Shown here piece after piece: positions 55,591-63,928 of a stretch of DNA of 64,000 nt. The notes beneath the pieces are model-generated. The model was not told the DNA's origin. It made no database searches and saw only the letters and a program-made list of their open reading frames with translations. The DNA comes from Bog-473 sp036502025 (GTDB taxonomy: Bacteria > Actinomycetota > Acidimicrobiia > Acidimicrobiales > RAAP-2): positions 1 through 64,000 of the forward strand of contig DASXZJ010000090.1 in assembly GCA_036502025.1 (NCBI GenBank), given 5' to 3'. The first letter of the stretch is position 1; each line of letters begins with the position of its first letter. The position numbers and the translations under genes are program-made.

Positions 55591-57207
55591 GTGGATCCGC
55601 CGCCGCCAACGTCGGGACCAGCGGCGGGCTGGTTCGCCGACCCGGCCGGCCAGAGCGGGTTGCGCTGGTGGGACGGGACGGCGTGGACGGAACACACCGC
55701 ACCCTGGCCGGACCCGGCGCCAGCGCCGGCACCCACCCCGCCCCCCCGGCGGCGCTCGCGGGCTCTCATCATCACGCTGGTGGTCGTGGTCATCGGGGGA
55801 CTGGCCGGTGGCCTGGCCCTTTCACAGCCCTCCTCGAACCAATCCTGGCCCAACGGCATCGGACCGATCGCCGCCTTCGTGAGCAAGGACCGCGGCCTCG
55901 CTTTCCTCCACTCCGTACCGATCCACTTCCAGGCCCCCAAGGCCTTCGACAAGCAGATCGCATCCCAGGACCAGGCCGACACCCCCTCGGAGCGGGCCGA
56001 TGTCCGGCGCCTGAGCGCGCAGTACCGGGCCCTCGGGCTGATCGGCGGCTCGGTCAATCTGGTCGGCGCCCAGACGGCGCTCGACTCCGGTGGCGTACTG
56101 GCCTACTACAGCGACGCCCAGAAGGACATCACCGTCCGAGGGACCACCCTCACACCCGCCACCAAGGTCACTATCGCCCATGAGATGACCCATGCGCTCC
56201 AGGACCAGCACTTCAACCTGACCAAGTTGGACAACCGGGCCGACACCAGCGACAAGAGCTTCGCCATGACGGCGGTCGAGGAGGGTGATGCCGTGCTCAC
56301 CCAGAACGACTACACCGGCTCCCTTTCACCGGCCGAGCAGCGAAAAGCCAACGCCGAGGAGAACGCGCCCGACACGTCGACTCCCCCGAGCGGGCCCGCG
56401 CCCAGCGCGGGCCCTACGGGTAACTCGGATTACCTCGACGTCACCTCGGCCGTGCCCTACGTCCTCGGACCCGACTTCGTCCTGGTGCTCTACAACGTGG
56501 GCGGCATCCCGATGATCAATGGAGCCTTCACCCATCCCCCGGCATCGGAGCTCGACATCGTGAACCCGACCGCCTACCTGCTCGGTCAGCGGACGCGGGA
56601 CCTGCGGCCACCCGTGCTCAGTTCAGGAGAGAAGCGCGACGGCGCACCGGACACCTTCGGGGCCTTCGACACCTACATGACCCTGTCCGGTCGGATGGAC
56701 GCCCGATCCGCCCTGGCCGCCGCCGATGCCTGGGACGGGGGCTCCATGATTCAGTACACCGAAGCCGGGAAGACCTGCACCAAGTTCGATGTCGTTGGCG
56801 CGACGAGCGCGCAGAGCAACGTTCTCTCGGCCGCGTTCTCGGCCTGGGCCCACGCCCTCCCACCCCAGCAGGCCACCGTGACCCAGCGGGGACAGACGAC
56901 CGACGTCGTGGCCTGCGATCCGGGATCCTCCGGCACGGCGGGTACGCGTTCGCGCGAGCACGCCCTCGATCTCATCGATGAGCGGAACACCAACATCGCC
57001 AGCGCGTATCTCTACGCCAACCTTCGGCCCCGAGCCGCACTGTGTGTGGGGGACCTCTCCATCAACGACCCCACGCTGCTGAACGCCGAGAACACGGCCA
57101 ATAGCTCGTTCTCGGCTCCCGGGGCGTCGGTGCAGAAGGCGATCGACAGCCAGACGCGCCAACTGATCGCCACCTGCGAGGCGCGGGGCGACCAGCTCTC
57201 ACCCTGA
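55591..57207 (+). CDS. Membrane-anchored putative zinc metallopeptidase with a DUF2510 domain
   Basis: The protein has 538 residues. Residues 12-37 (GWFADPAGQSGLRWWDGTAW) form a DUF2510 motif, then a Pro/Ala-rich linker, one transmembrane helix (about 58-78) and a large outer domain. The zinc motif HEMTHALQDQ (HExxH) is at about residue 193, followed by the conserved EEGDA about 25-30 residues later, which may supply the third ligand. The product thus faces the outside and probably cleaves proteins, but substrates are unknown. Cysteines in the C-terminal third may pair. Start GTG 55591 from promoter geometry. Confidence 0.75.
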   Translation: MDPPPPTSGPAAGWFADPAGQSGLRWWDGTAWTEHTAPWPDPAPAPAPTPPPRRRSRALIITLVVVVIGGLAGGLALSQPSSNQSWPNGIGPIAAFVSKDRGLAFLHSVPIHFQAPKAFDKQIASQDQADTPSERADVRRLSAQYRALGLIGGSVNLVGAQTALDSGGVLAYYSDAQKDITVRGTTLTPATKVTIAHEMTHALQDQHFNLTKLDNRADTSDKSFAMTAVEEGDAVLTQNDYTGSLSPAEQRKANAEENAPDTSTPPSGPAPSAGPTGNSDYLDVTSAVPYVLGPDFVLVLYNVGGIPMINGAFTHPPASELDIVNPTAYLLGQRTRDLRPPVLSSGEKRDGAPDTFGAFDTYMTLSGRMDARSALAAADAWDGGSMIQYTEAGKTCTKFDVVGATSAQSNVLSAAFSAWAHALPPQQATVTQRGQTTDVVACDPGSSGTAGTRSREHALDLIDERNTNIASAYLYANLRPRAALCVGDLSINDPTLLNAENTANSSFSAPGASVQKAIDSQTRQLIATCEARGDQLSP

Positions 57208-57238
57208 ACCCCTCACCAGAGGAGCGCGCCGGCACCCC

Positions 57239-57748
57239 TCAGGGCTGGTCCCAATGCGCCCTCAGGTCGGTGAGCCACTCGGGGTACTCCAGCGGCGGGT
57301 CGGGGAGGGACGTCACCCCGCGTTCGGCCTGCGTCCGGGCCAGGGCCGCCGGATCGTCTCCCCACGATCGCGGGTCGCCCATCATCACCTCGAACAGGGT
57401 GGCGCCGGCGTCACCGGCCACCAGCGGCCCGAAGGCGGCTCCGAGCGGTAGCTCGATGTGGGTGCCCGCCGGGCAGTGTCGATCGCCGCACCAGATGTCG
57501 CCGGCGATGACGAAGAGCACGTGGGGGCTCAAATGGCCGTGCCGCCGGACGATCATGCCGGGGTCGTAGTGGGCGTAGAGCGAGAGGTACGGGGGGTCGG
57601 CTGAGAAGGCCAGCCACTTCTCGCGCACGAAGGCGTCGGTGCCGTCGCGGTTGCGCTGGGCCTTGACGGCTTGCCAGGGCACTTCGGGATCGTCGAGATG
57701 CCGGAAGACCGGCTCGGCACCCTCGACCCTGGGACTGGGTTCGTTCAC
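57239..57748 (-). CDS. Cupin-fold protein
   Basis: A 169-residue single-domain beta-barrel protein. HYDPGMIVRRHGHLSPHVLFVIAGDI gives the first cupin motif with three histidines for metal, and HCPAGTHIELPLGAAFGPL the second half. The family ranges from dioxygenases to anti-sigma and sensor domains, so no reaction is assigned. GTG 57748 overlaps the stop of the MFS gene (GTGA), implying co-translation and perhaps a shared substrate. Confidence 0.7.
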   Translation of the reverse strand: MNEPSPRVEGAEPVFRHLDDPEVPWQAVKAQRNRDGTDAFVREKWLAFSADPPYLSLYAHYDPGMIVRRHGHLSPHVLFVIAGDIWCGDRHCPAGTHIELPLGAAFGPLVAGDAGATLFEVMMGDPRSWGDDPAALARTQAERGVTSLPDPPLEYPEWLTDLRAHWDQP

Positions 57749-58980
57749 GGCTCGGCCACTGCCGACCAGGCCGCCGCCTTCGAGGCTCCGGCCGGCCGCA
57801 CCCGGTCGTACACCGTCATGGCGAGGGTGAGGAGGCCGAAGCCGGCCCCGAGGACACACACGCCGGACCAGCCCCGGGACCCGTAGACCGTGCCCGCCAG
57901 GACAGAGCCGGTGGCGCCCCCGATGAAGTAACAGACCATGTACGCGCTGTTGATGCGGCTCCGGGCGTCGGGCCGCAGGGCGTAGATGATGGCCTGGTTG
58001 GTGATCTGCATCCCCTGGGTGCCCACATCGAGCACCACGATGCCGGCGATCAGGGCGGCCAGCGACGTGCGGCCGACCCACAGCAACCCGAACGAACCGA
58101 CGAGGAGGAGGCCGGCCACCAGAGTCGACGCCGCGTGCCGATCGGCATCCGCCAGTTTGCCGGCCAGGTTGGCGGCCAGGACTCCGGCCGCGCCGACCAG
58201 CCCGAAGAGCCCGATCGCCGCGTTGGCGTAGTGGTAGGGAGAGCCCGAGAGCAGGAAGGCGATGGTGGTCCACAGCACGCTGAAGCAGGCGAAGGCACAG
58301 GCCCCGTGCCAGGCCCGGCGACGCAGGACCGGCTCTTCGACCAGGAGGCGGAGTGAGGAGCCCACCAGGTGGCCGTAGCTACGGTGCGGCCGGGGCCCTT
58401 CGGCGGGAAGCGCCCGGCCCAGGACGACCGCGAAGCCCGCCATGAGGGCGGCGGAGACCCAGTAGATGGCCCGCCACCCGGCCAACTGGGCAGCCAGGCC
58501 CGACAGGGTCCGAGCCAGCAGGATCCCGAGGAGTAGCCCGGTCATGATGCGGGCGACCACCCGGCCCCGGCGCTCGGCGGGTGCCAGGTCCGCCGCCAAG
58601 GGGATCATGACCTGGCCCGCCACCGAGGCACATCCCACGGCGACCGAGGCCACGCCGAAGAGCCACAGGTTCGGGGCCAGGGCGCACGCCACGAGCGAGA
58701 GCACGGCCACGGCGAAGATGCGGGTGACCAGGGTCCGGCGGGCGTGCAGATCGCCGAGCGGCACTACCAGGAGCAAGCCGGCGGCGTAGCCCACCTGGGT
58801 GCAGGTGATGATCAGCGACGTCGCGCCCGGACCACTGTGAAAGTTGCGGGCCACCTCATGGAGCAGCGGTTGGGCGTAGTAGAGGTTGGCGACGACGGCG
58901 CCCGTGGCCACGGCGATCAGCGCCACCAACCGCGTCGAGAGTGCCTCGACGGGCGAGGTCTGGGAGCCGGTCACCGTCAC
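57745..58980 (-). CDS. MFS transporter
   Basis: A 411-residue transporter with about twelve membrane helices. YYAQPLLHEVARNFHSGPGA at helix 1, then GDLHARRTLVTRIFAV (motif A between helices 2 and 3) and RGRVVARIMTGLLLGIL (helices 4-5) are typical of the drug:H+ antiporter-1 group (YnfM/AraJ-like). The substrate is unknown; export of a small molecule handled by the coupled cupin protein is a possibility. The start is GTG 58980 with TAGCCT six bases upstream. Confidence 0.88.
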   Translation of the reverse strand: MTVTGSQTSPVEALSTRLVALIAVATGAVVANLYYAQPLLHEVARNFHSGPGATSLIITCTQVGYAAGLLLVVPLGDLHARRTLVTRIFAVAVLSLVACALAPNLWLFGVASVAVGCASVAGQVMIPLAADLAPAERRGRVVARIMTGLLLGILLARTLSGLAAQLAGWRAIYWVSAALMAGFAVVLGRALPAEGPRPHRSYGHLVGSSLRLLVEEPVLRRRAWHGACAFACFSVLWTTIAFLLSGSPYHYANAAIGLFGLVGAAGVLAANLAGKLADADRHAASTLVAGLLLVGSFGLLWVGRTSLAALIAGIVVLDVGTQGMQITNQAIIYALRPDARSRINSAYMVCYFIGGATGSVLAGTVYGSRGWSGVCVLGAGFGLLTLAMTVYDRVRPAGASKAAAWSAVAEP

Positions 58981-58986
58981 CGGCTC

Positions 58987-58992
58987 AGGCTA
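58987..58992 (-). promoter_or_regulatory. Candidate -10 element (TAGCCT) for the MFS-cupin pair
   Basis: Read on the minus strand, TAGCCT ends six bases before GTG 58980. It falls in the 59-base gap after ctaF, so the MFS gene probably has its own leaderless transcript. Confidence 0.4.
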
Positions 58993-59039
58993 ACGGTGCC
59001 CCACCCTGGCCCGCCGCGCCCGGAGGTCGACCCGATGGG

Positions 59040-59474
59040 TCAGACGTGCCCACCCCGCCGGCTCTCGGCCGTGACCCCGGTGGCGGCGGTGAGAATGAGG
59101 GGAACTCCGATCAGGATGAGCCAGGCGCCGAAGACCAGCGCCAGGACGGTCAGGAACGCTCCCATGCCGAGCACGAACGGCCAGATGGAGGAGCCTGGAA
59201 AGGACTCGATCACGCCGGCGCCTTCAGGTATTGACGCGTCCTTCCGGTCCGACGGGCGGTCGCCGGCACCCTGGACCTTGCCCCAGAAGAAGAATCGCTT
59301 GCCCTCAAACCTCCGGTGCCAGAAGAAGTAATAGCCGCCCGGGAGGAAGCCGAGCAGGGAGGTGCCGAGCAGCATCATGCCGCCGCCGTCCTCGTAGCTC
59401 CAGAACCAGTACACCAGGCCGACGATGCCGAAGAAGACGCCGAGGAACAGGAGGAAGAGCGCTTCGATCTTCAT
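59040..59474 (-). CDS. ctaF: Cytochrome c oxidase subunit IV (actinobacterial CtaF)
   Basis: A small accessory subunit of the aa3 oxidase, 144 residues with four hydrophobic segments. The N-terminal IEALFLLFLGVFFGIVGLVY followed by YEDGGGMMLLGTSLLGFLPG and YFFWHRR matches CtaF. The second half (SSIWPFVLGMGAFLTVLALV) supplies the last helices. ATG 59474 overlaps the ctaD stop by four bases, confirming the operon ctaC-ctaD-ctaF. Confidence 0.92.
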   Translation of the reverse strand: MKIEALFLLFLGVFFGIVGLVYWFWSYEDGGGMMLLGTSLLGFLPGGYYFFWHRRFEGKRFFFWGKVQGAGDRPSDRKDASIPEGAGVIESFPGSSIWPFVLGMGAFLTVLALVFGAWLILIGVPLILTAATGVTAESRRGGHV

Positions 59475-61243
59475 GCGACGGGCACTTTCTCTCTGGGCGG
59501 TCCCGATGGAGGGGCCGCGTGGGGGCCGTGGGGGACGGTGAGGTCGTCGGGGTGGTTGTAGTCCCAGGTGGGGCGCTCCGAGCGGATCGGCGGCAGGTGC
59601 GTGTAGTTGTGGTGCGGGGGCGGCGAGGTGGTGAACCACTCCAACGTGTGAGCGTCCCAGGGGTTGTTGCCCGCCGGGATGGGGTTGCGCCAGGAGACCA
59701 CGAAGTTGACCAGGAGGAGGAAGAAGGAGACGCCGATGATGAAGGCGCCCACCGTCGAGACGATGTTGTAGCTCTGCCAGCCGAGGTTCGACGGATAGCT
59801 GGCCACTCGACGCGGCATGCCCAGCAGGCCGACCACGTACTGCGGCATGAAGGTCACCCAGAAGCCGATGAACAACAGCCAGAAGTGCCACTTGCCGAGG
59901 CCCTCCCGCAGCATCCGGCCGAACATCTTGGGGTACCAGTAGTAGAGGCCGGCGAAACCACCCAGCACGGCCGTGCCGAAGAGCACCTGGTGGAAGTGCG
60001 CCACCACGAAGTAGGTGTCGTGGGTGGCGAAGTCGATCGGCGGCGACGCCAACATGATCCCGGTCACGCCACCCATCAGGAAGGCGAAGAGGAATCCGAT
60101 GCTGAACAGCATGGCGGTGGTGAACTGCAGCTGGCCGCGCCACATGGTGCCGATCCAGTTGAAGAACTTGATCCCGGTCGGTACGGCGATGAGGAGACTC
60201 AGGAAAGAGAAGAACGGCAGCAGCACGGCTCCGGTGGTGAACATGTGGTGGGCCCACACGCCAGTGGAGAGAGCGGCGATGGCCATGGTGGCGAACACCA
60301 TGCCCTTGTACCCGAAGACCGGCTTGCGGGAGAAGACCGGCAGGACCTCGGTCACGATCCCGAAGAAGGGTAAGGCGAGGATATAGACCTCCGGATGGCC
60401 GAAGAACCAGAAGAGGTTCTGCCATAACAGGGGTGAACCACCCCCCGCCACGCTGTAGATGTGCGTACCGAAGTGACGGTCGCAGAACAGCATGATCAGG
60501 GCACTGGTGAGCACCGGGAAGGCGATGAGGATGAGGATGCCGGTGACGAGCATGTTCCAGGTGAAGATGGGCATCCGGAACATCGTCATGCCCGGGGCGC
60601 GTAGGTAGAAGATGGTGGCGACCAGGTTCACGCCGGTGAAGATGGCCGAGAACCCGGTGAGGGCCAGCGCCATGATCCAGACGTCACCACCCGCCCCGGG
60701 CGAGCTGGTCGCGCTCGACAGGGGCGCGTAGGCGACCCAGCCGAAGCTGGCGGCGCCGCCGGCCACGAGGAAGCCCATGAGCATGGTGATCGAGCCGGTG
60801 AGGTAGAGCCAGTAGCTCAGCGCGTTGAGTCGAGGGAACGCCATGTCGGGCGCGCCGATCTGGAGCGGTACGACGTAGTTGGCCAGGCCACCGAAGGCGA
60901 ACGGTCCGGCGAACAGGTACAACATCAGGCTGCCGTGCATGGTGAACAGCTCGTTGTACTGCCCGAAGGTCAAAAGGGAGGAGTGCGGGGAGGTGAGCTG
61001 GATCCGGATGAGCAGCGCCATGATCCCGGCCAGGTAGAACATCACGATCGACGTGATCATGTAACTGAGGCCGATCACCTTGTGGTCGGTGGAGGTCAGC
61101 CACTTGAGGATCCCCGTCGGGCCGTGCTCGTCGTGCCCGTGTGCGTGGCCGTCGTCGGAACCGTGCCCGTTGGTCGCGGGCGGAAGGTGGAGTGCGGGCG
61201 CCTCGGTTTCGGCCGCGTCTGGCGGCGCGATGACGTCAGTCAC
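59471..61243 (-). CDS. ctaD: Cytochrome c oxidase subunit I
   Basis: The catalytic subunit with heme a, heme a3 and CuB, 590 residues, twelve helices. FTMHGSLMLYLFAGPFAFGG has a heme a ligand, FFGHPEVYILALPFFG is the CuB His-Tyr motif, GVWAHHMFTTG gives two more CuB histidines, TGIKFFNWIGTMW includes the K-channel lysine, and THDTYFVVAHFHQVL holds heme ligands. The first 30 residues are a cytosolic His/Gly-rich stretch. GTG 61243 is chosen over GTG 61255 because GGAGGTGA lies eight bases before the former. Confidence 0.96.
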   Translation of the reverse strand: MTDVIAPPDAAETEAPALHLPPATNGHGSDDGHAHGHDEHGPTGILKWLTSTDHKVIGLSYMITSIVMFYLAGIMALLIRIQLTSPHSSLLTFGQYNELFTMHGSLMLYLFAGPFAFGGLANYVVPLQIGAPDMAFPRLNALSYWLYLTGSITMLMGFLVAGGAASFGWVAYAPLSSATSSPGAGGDVWIMALALTGFSAIFTGVNLVATIFYLRAPGMTMFRMPIFTWNMLVTGILILIAFPVLTSALIMLFCDRHFGTHIYSVAGGGSPLLWQNLFWFFGHPEVYILALPFFGIVTEVLPVFSRKPVFGYKGMVFATMAIAALSTGVWAHHMFTTGAVLLPFFSFLSLLIAVPTGIKFFNWIGTMWRGQLQFTTAMLFSIGFLFAFLMGGVTGIMLASPPIDFATHDTYFVVAHFHQVLFGTAVLGGFAGLYYWYPKMFGRMLREGLGKWHFWLLFIGFWVTFMPQYVVGLLGMPRRVASYPSNLGWQSYNIVSTVGAFIIGVSFFLLLVNFVVSWRNPIPAGNNPWDAHTLEWFTTSPPPHHNYTHLPPIRSERPTWDYNHPDDLTVPHGPHAAPPSGPPREKVPVA

Positions 61244-62126
61244 CGTACAGGTCACCTCCCTGGTTGTTGTTGGCCGAGTTGCCGGTGTTGGTGCCGTTCA
61301 CGCCGCTAGGGAGCTTAGGCACCGAGGAAGGGTTGTTCTTGACCTCCGCCTGCTGGACGCGCAGCCACCTGGCGTACTGGGCGGGGGTCACCGCCTTGAC
61401 ATTGAAGAACATCAAGGAGTGGTAGAGCCCGCAGAGCTGGGTGCACTGGCCCCGGTAGGTCCCCGGGTGCAGCACGTTGAAATCGAACGTCGAGGCGTAA
61501 CCGGGGCTGGCGTACCGGCTGAAGTTGAACTGGGGTACGTAGAACCCGTGCAGGACGTCGAGAGAATTGAGGGTGATGCGCACCGTCTGGCCGGCCGGGA
61601 TCACCATGGTCGGCGCCTGCGTGGTCTGGCCGATGACCTTGACCCCGCCCGGGTACTCGAACTCCCAGCCCCACTGGAAGGCGTGCACGGTCACCTTGGC
61701 CTCGGGGTTCGGTGAGATGGCGTCGACCTTGTTCTCGGCCAGCACGGTGAACACGAAGAGCACCAGGACGATGACGATCGGCACCACGGTGTAGATGATC
61801 TCGGTGAGCGTGTGGTACTGGGTCTGGCGGGGGATCTCCTCGGAGCGGCGGCGGTACCGGAAGACGGCCCAGAGGATCAGGAGGAGGACGAGCCCGCCGA
61901 CCACGATGCCGGCGATGAAGAAGCCCTGCCAGAGGTGGAACTCGGTTCGTCCCTGAGTCGTCGCCCCCTTGTACTCCCCGAACGTGGGCAGTGTGCAGCC
62001 GGTGAGGAGGAAGGCGGCGGCCACGATCCCGACCACCGCCAGCCGCCGGCGCGGCGACCGCGAAGTCGAATTCTGGGGGCTCGAAGCGGTCGGGATGGCA
62101 GAAGGGCTGGTCAACGACGAGTCCAC
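61236..62126 (-). CDS. ctaC: Cytochrome c oxidase subunit II
   Basis: Holds the CuA centre that accepts electrons from QcrC. The protein has 296 residues. A lipoprotein-type signal ends in LLTGC (about residue 44); two membrane helices follow (about 69-88 and 110-131), then the cupredoxin domain with aromatic FQWGWEF, the first CuA His in LHGFYVPQ, and GQCTQLCGLYHSLMFF (Cys, Cys, His and Met ligands). The C-terminus is Asn/Gly-rich. GTG 62126 has TAGTGT seven bases upstream. First gene of ctaC-ctaD-ctaF. Confidence 0.96.
   Translation of the reverse strand: MDSSLTSPSAIPTASSPQNSTSRSPRRRLAVVGIVAAAFLLTGCTLPTFGEYKGATTQGRTEFHLWQGFFIAGIVVGGLVLLLILWAVFRYRRRSEEIPRQTQYHTLTEIIYTVVPIVIVLVLFVFTVLAENKVDAISPNPEAKVTVHAFQWGWEFEYPGGVKVIGQTTQAPTMVIPAGQTVRITLNSLDVLHGFYVPQFNFSRYASPGYASTFDFNVLHPGTYRGQCTQLCGLYHSLMFFNVKAVTPAQYARWLRVQQAEVKNNPSSVPKLPSGVNGTNTGNSANNNQGGDLYGD
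61252..61259 (-). promoter_or_regulatory. Ribosome binding site that sets the ctaD start
   Basis: GGAGGTGA on the minus strand, inside the end of ctaC, ends eight bases before GTG 61243. The GTG at 61255 falls within this site itself, so it is unlikely to be the start codon. Confidence 0.6.
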
Positions 62127-62133
62127 GAAGCTG

Positions 62134-62139
62134 ACACTA
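62134..62139 (-). promoter_or_regulatory. Candidate -10 element (TAGTGT) for ctaC
   Basis: Read on the minus strand, TAGTGT ends seven bases before GTG 62126; leaderless geometry without a ribosome site. Confidence 0.45.
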
Positions 62140-62201
62140 TCGAACCCGGCCCAAAAAGACGAAGTAGCTGGACAGCGGGTTGCGCGATGCCCCGGCCCTG
62201 C

Positions 62202-63530
62202 TCAATGCGGGTGCGGATGGCCCCCCTCCGGCGGTGCGGCGACGGACTCCTGGGACGCCCAATTGAAGACGCCGCGCGTCATGGTCGAGGTGGCGCGCGC
62301 CGCCCGGGCGGCGAAGACCTGCTGGCGGGCGCGTTGCACGGCCGGGTCGCCGGGGTTGGCCAGCCACGCGCTCTCGGCCAGGTGACCGGCCAGGCGCAGG
62401 GCCTGTTCAGCCGCGGCACCCTCACCCTCACCGTCGTGGTCCTCACCGGCCACGGCCAGCAGCTCGAGCGCCCGGTCGGCCAGCACGCCGGGTCCGCCGG
62501 CCAGAGCGGCCAGCTCCCGGGCCAGGGCCCGCTCGGGGGCGGGCTTGAGCGAGGCGGGGTTCCCGTCCCACCAGCCGCCGTACTGGCGCCACACCGTGTG
62601 CACCACGAACTCGGGCTCGTCGTAGACGGGACGCAGGTACGGGCGTTCCTCGAGCTCGGCGGGTGGGTGGACGGAGTGGATGGCGTCGTCCAGTCGACCG
62701 CCGGCGTTCATTACGGCCAGGGTCTGGTCGACCAGGGAATCGAGGAGGTCCGCCGTGTCGGTGAGGGCCTGGCGGACCCGGTCGGCTCCCACCACCGGGA
62801 ACCCATGGCCGGGGAGCAGGTATTCGGCCTCCAGCTCGAGCATTCGCCGGAGCGCGGCCGCCCACTCCCGGGGATAACGCTGCACCTTCTGCGGGTTGCC
62901 GGCGTTGGGTGAGGCCCAGATGAAGAGGTCGCCGCAGCAGAGCACCCTGGTGTCGGCCTGCCAGGTGATGGTGTGGTCGTCGGTCTCGCCCTTCTCGTGG
63001 CGCAGGCTGAAGGCGACACCGCCCACCGAGAGGTCCATGGTGTCGTGGTATGTGCGGTCGGGGTAGCGGTAGTTGATCGGCCACTGCAGGTCTTTGAAGC
63101 CGAACTGCCGGCGGTTGATGATGGTGTTGTAGCCCGCCGTGAAGATGTAACGATCGAAACGCGCCGGCAGCGCGTGGTGGGCGATCACCTCGGGCGCCGG
63201 CCAGCCCTTCTCCGTCGACTCTGCCTCCCATACGGGCACGCCGAAGACGTGGTCGATGTGGCCGTGGGAGTAGATGGCGGTGTTCAGCCGCGACTCGGTC
63301 CAGCGCCGCAGGTCGCCGTGCACCACCGGGGCCAGCGGCAGGCTGCCCGTGTCGACCAGGACCAGGCCGTCCTCGGTATCGAAGGCCGAGACGTTGGCGA
63401 ACGAGGGGACGAAGCCCACCCCATCGGTTATCTCGGCGAAGCCGCCGATGTGGTCGACCGGGTGCATGGTGCTGGTCGACACCTCGCCGCGCCAGAGCTG
63501 GTCGGCGATGGTCAGGACGTCCTGCGGCAC
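62202..63530 (-). CDS. Metallo-beta-lactamase-fold hydrolase, alkyl-sulfatase type
   Basis: The protein has 442 residues. The MBL metal motif is SHGHIDH (about residue 88), with further ligands in HEKGETDDHTITW and LPGHGFPVVG. From about residue 265 a helical part (AVMNAGGRLDDAIHSV, YDEPEFVVHTVWRQYGGWWDGNP) matches the alkyl-sulfatase dimerisation domain of SdsA1/BDS1-type enzymes. The substrate may be an alkyl sulfate or another ester; no sulfur-metabolism gene is adjacent. There is no signal peptide, so it is cytosolic. The start is GTG 63530. Confidence 0.82.
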   Translation of the reverse strand: MPQDVLTIADQLWRGEVSTSTMHPVDHIGGFAEITDGVGFVPSFANVSAFDTEDGLVLVDTGSLPLAPVVHGDLRRWTESRLNTAIYSHGHIDHVFGVPVWEAESTEKGWPAPEVIAHHALPARFDRYIFTAGYNTIINRRQFGFKDLQWPINYRYPDRTYHDTMDLSVGGVAFSLRHEKGETDDHTITWQADTRVLCCGDLFIWASPNAGNPQKVQRYPREWAAALRRMLELEAEYLLPGHGFPVVGADRVRQALTDTADLLDSLVDQTLAVMNAGGRLDDAIHSVHPPAELEERPYLRPVYDEPEFVVHTVWRQYGGWWDGNPASLKPAPERALARELAALAGGPGVLADRALELLAVAGEDHDGEGEGAAAEQALRLAGHLAESAWLANPGDPAVQRARQQVFAARAARATSTMTRGVFNWASQESVAAPPEGGHPHPH

Positions 63531-63584
63531 GTGCCCCCGATCGGTGTGTGTACTTCGAGGTGTCCGGGCCGGAGCCCGGCGGGA

Positions 63585-63827
63585 TCAGGCTCCCGAACCG
63601 GTGTCGTCCGGCGTTCGGGTTGGCTGGGGCGCTGGTGTGTCCGCGGCGACGGCCGTCCCGTTGGTGGAGGCCGACGACTTCTTGCCGTCCTCCATACCCT
63701 TCTCGAACTCGTTCTTCGCCGAGCCCAGGTTTCGTGCCAGCTTGGGAATGGCGGCTCCTCCGAAGAGGAGCACGACGACCACGATGAGCACGATGACCCC
63801 GTCGACCCCAAAGATCTCTGCCAGCAT
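63585..63827 (-). CDS. tatA: Twin-arginine translocase subunit TatA/TatE
   Basis: An 80-residue protein with a single N-terminal membrane helix (VIVLIVVVVLLFGGAAIP), the invariant FG at the end of the helix, then the amphipathic helix KLARNLGSAKNEFEKGMED and a disordered acidic/Pro tail. It forms the Tat pore that exports folded proteins; the Rieske subunit QcrA is a typical client. No tatB or tatC is in the window. ATG 63827 follows AAGGAG. Confidence 0.9.
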   Translation of the reverse strand: MLAEIFGVDGVIVLIVVVVLLFGGAAIPKLARNLGSAKNEFEKGMEDGKKSSASTNGTAVAADTPAPQPTRTPDDTGSGA

Positions 63828-63905
63828 GTGTGTCTCCTTAGCCTTGGCTCACGCGGCGGTGAACCACGCCCAGGTTAGACCCTATTGAGCCGTTCCGGTC
63901 AGTGC

Positions 63906-63920
63906 ACCCCGTCACGGGGT
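63906..63920 (-). terminator. Weak stem-loop after the partial gene at the right edge
   Basis: ACCCCG-TCA-CGGGGT is a six-base-pair stem eight bases past the stop codon of the minus-strand gene at 63929. No T-run follows; it may separate that gene from tatA. Confidence 0.3.
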
Positions 63921-63928
63921 ATCCGGAG

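Noticed and set aside
61253..61255. GTG 61255 as the ctaD start
   Set aside because: It overlaps the GGAGGTGA site that serves GTG 61243 and would have no proper ribosome site of its own.
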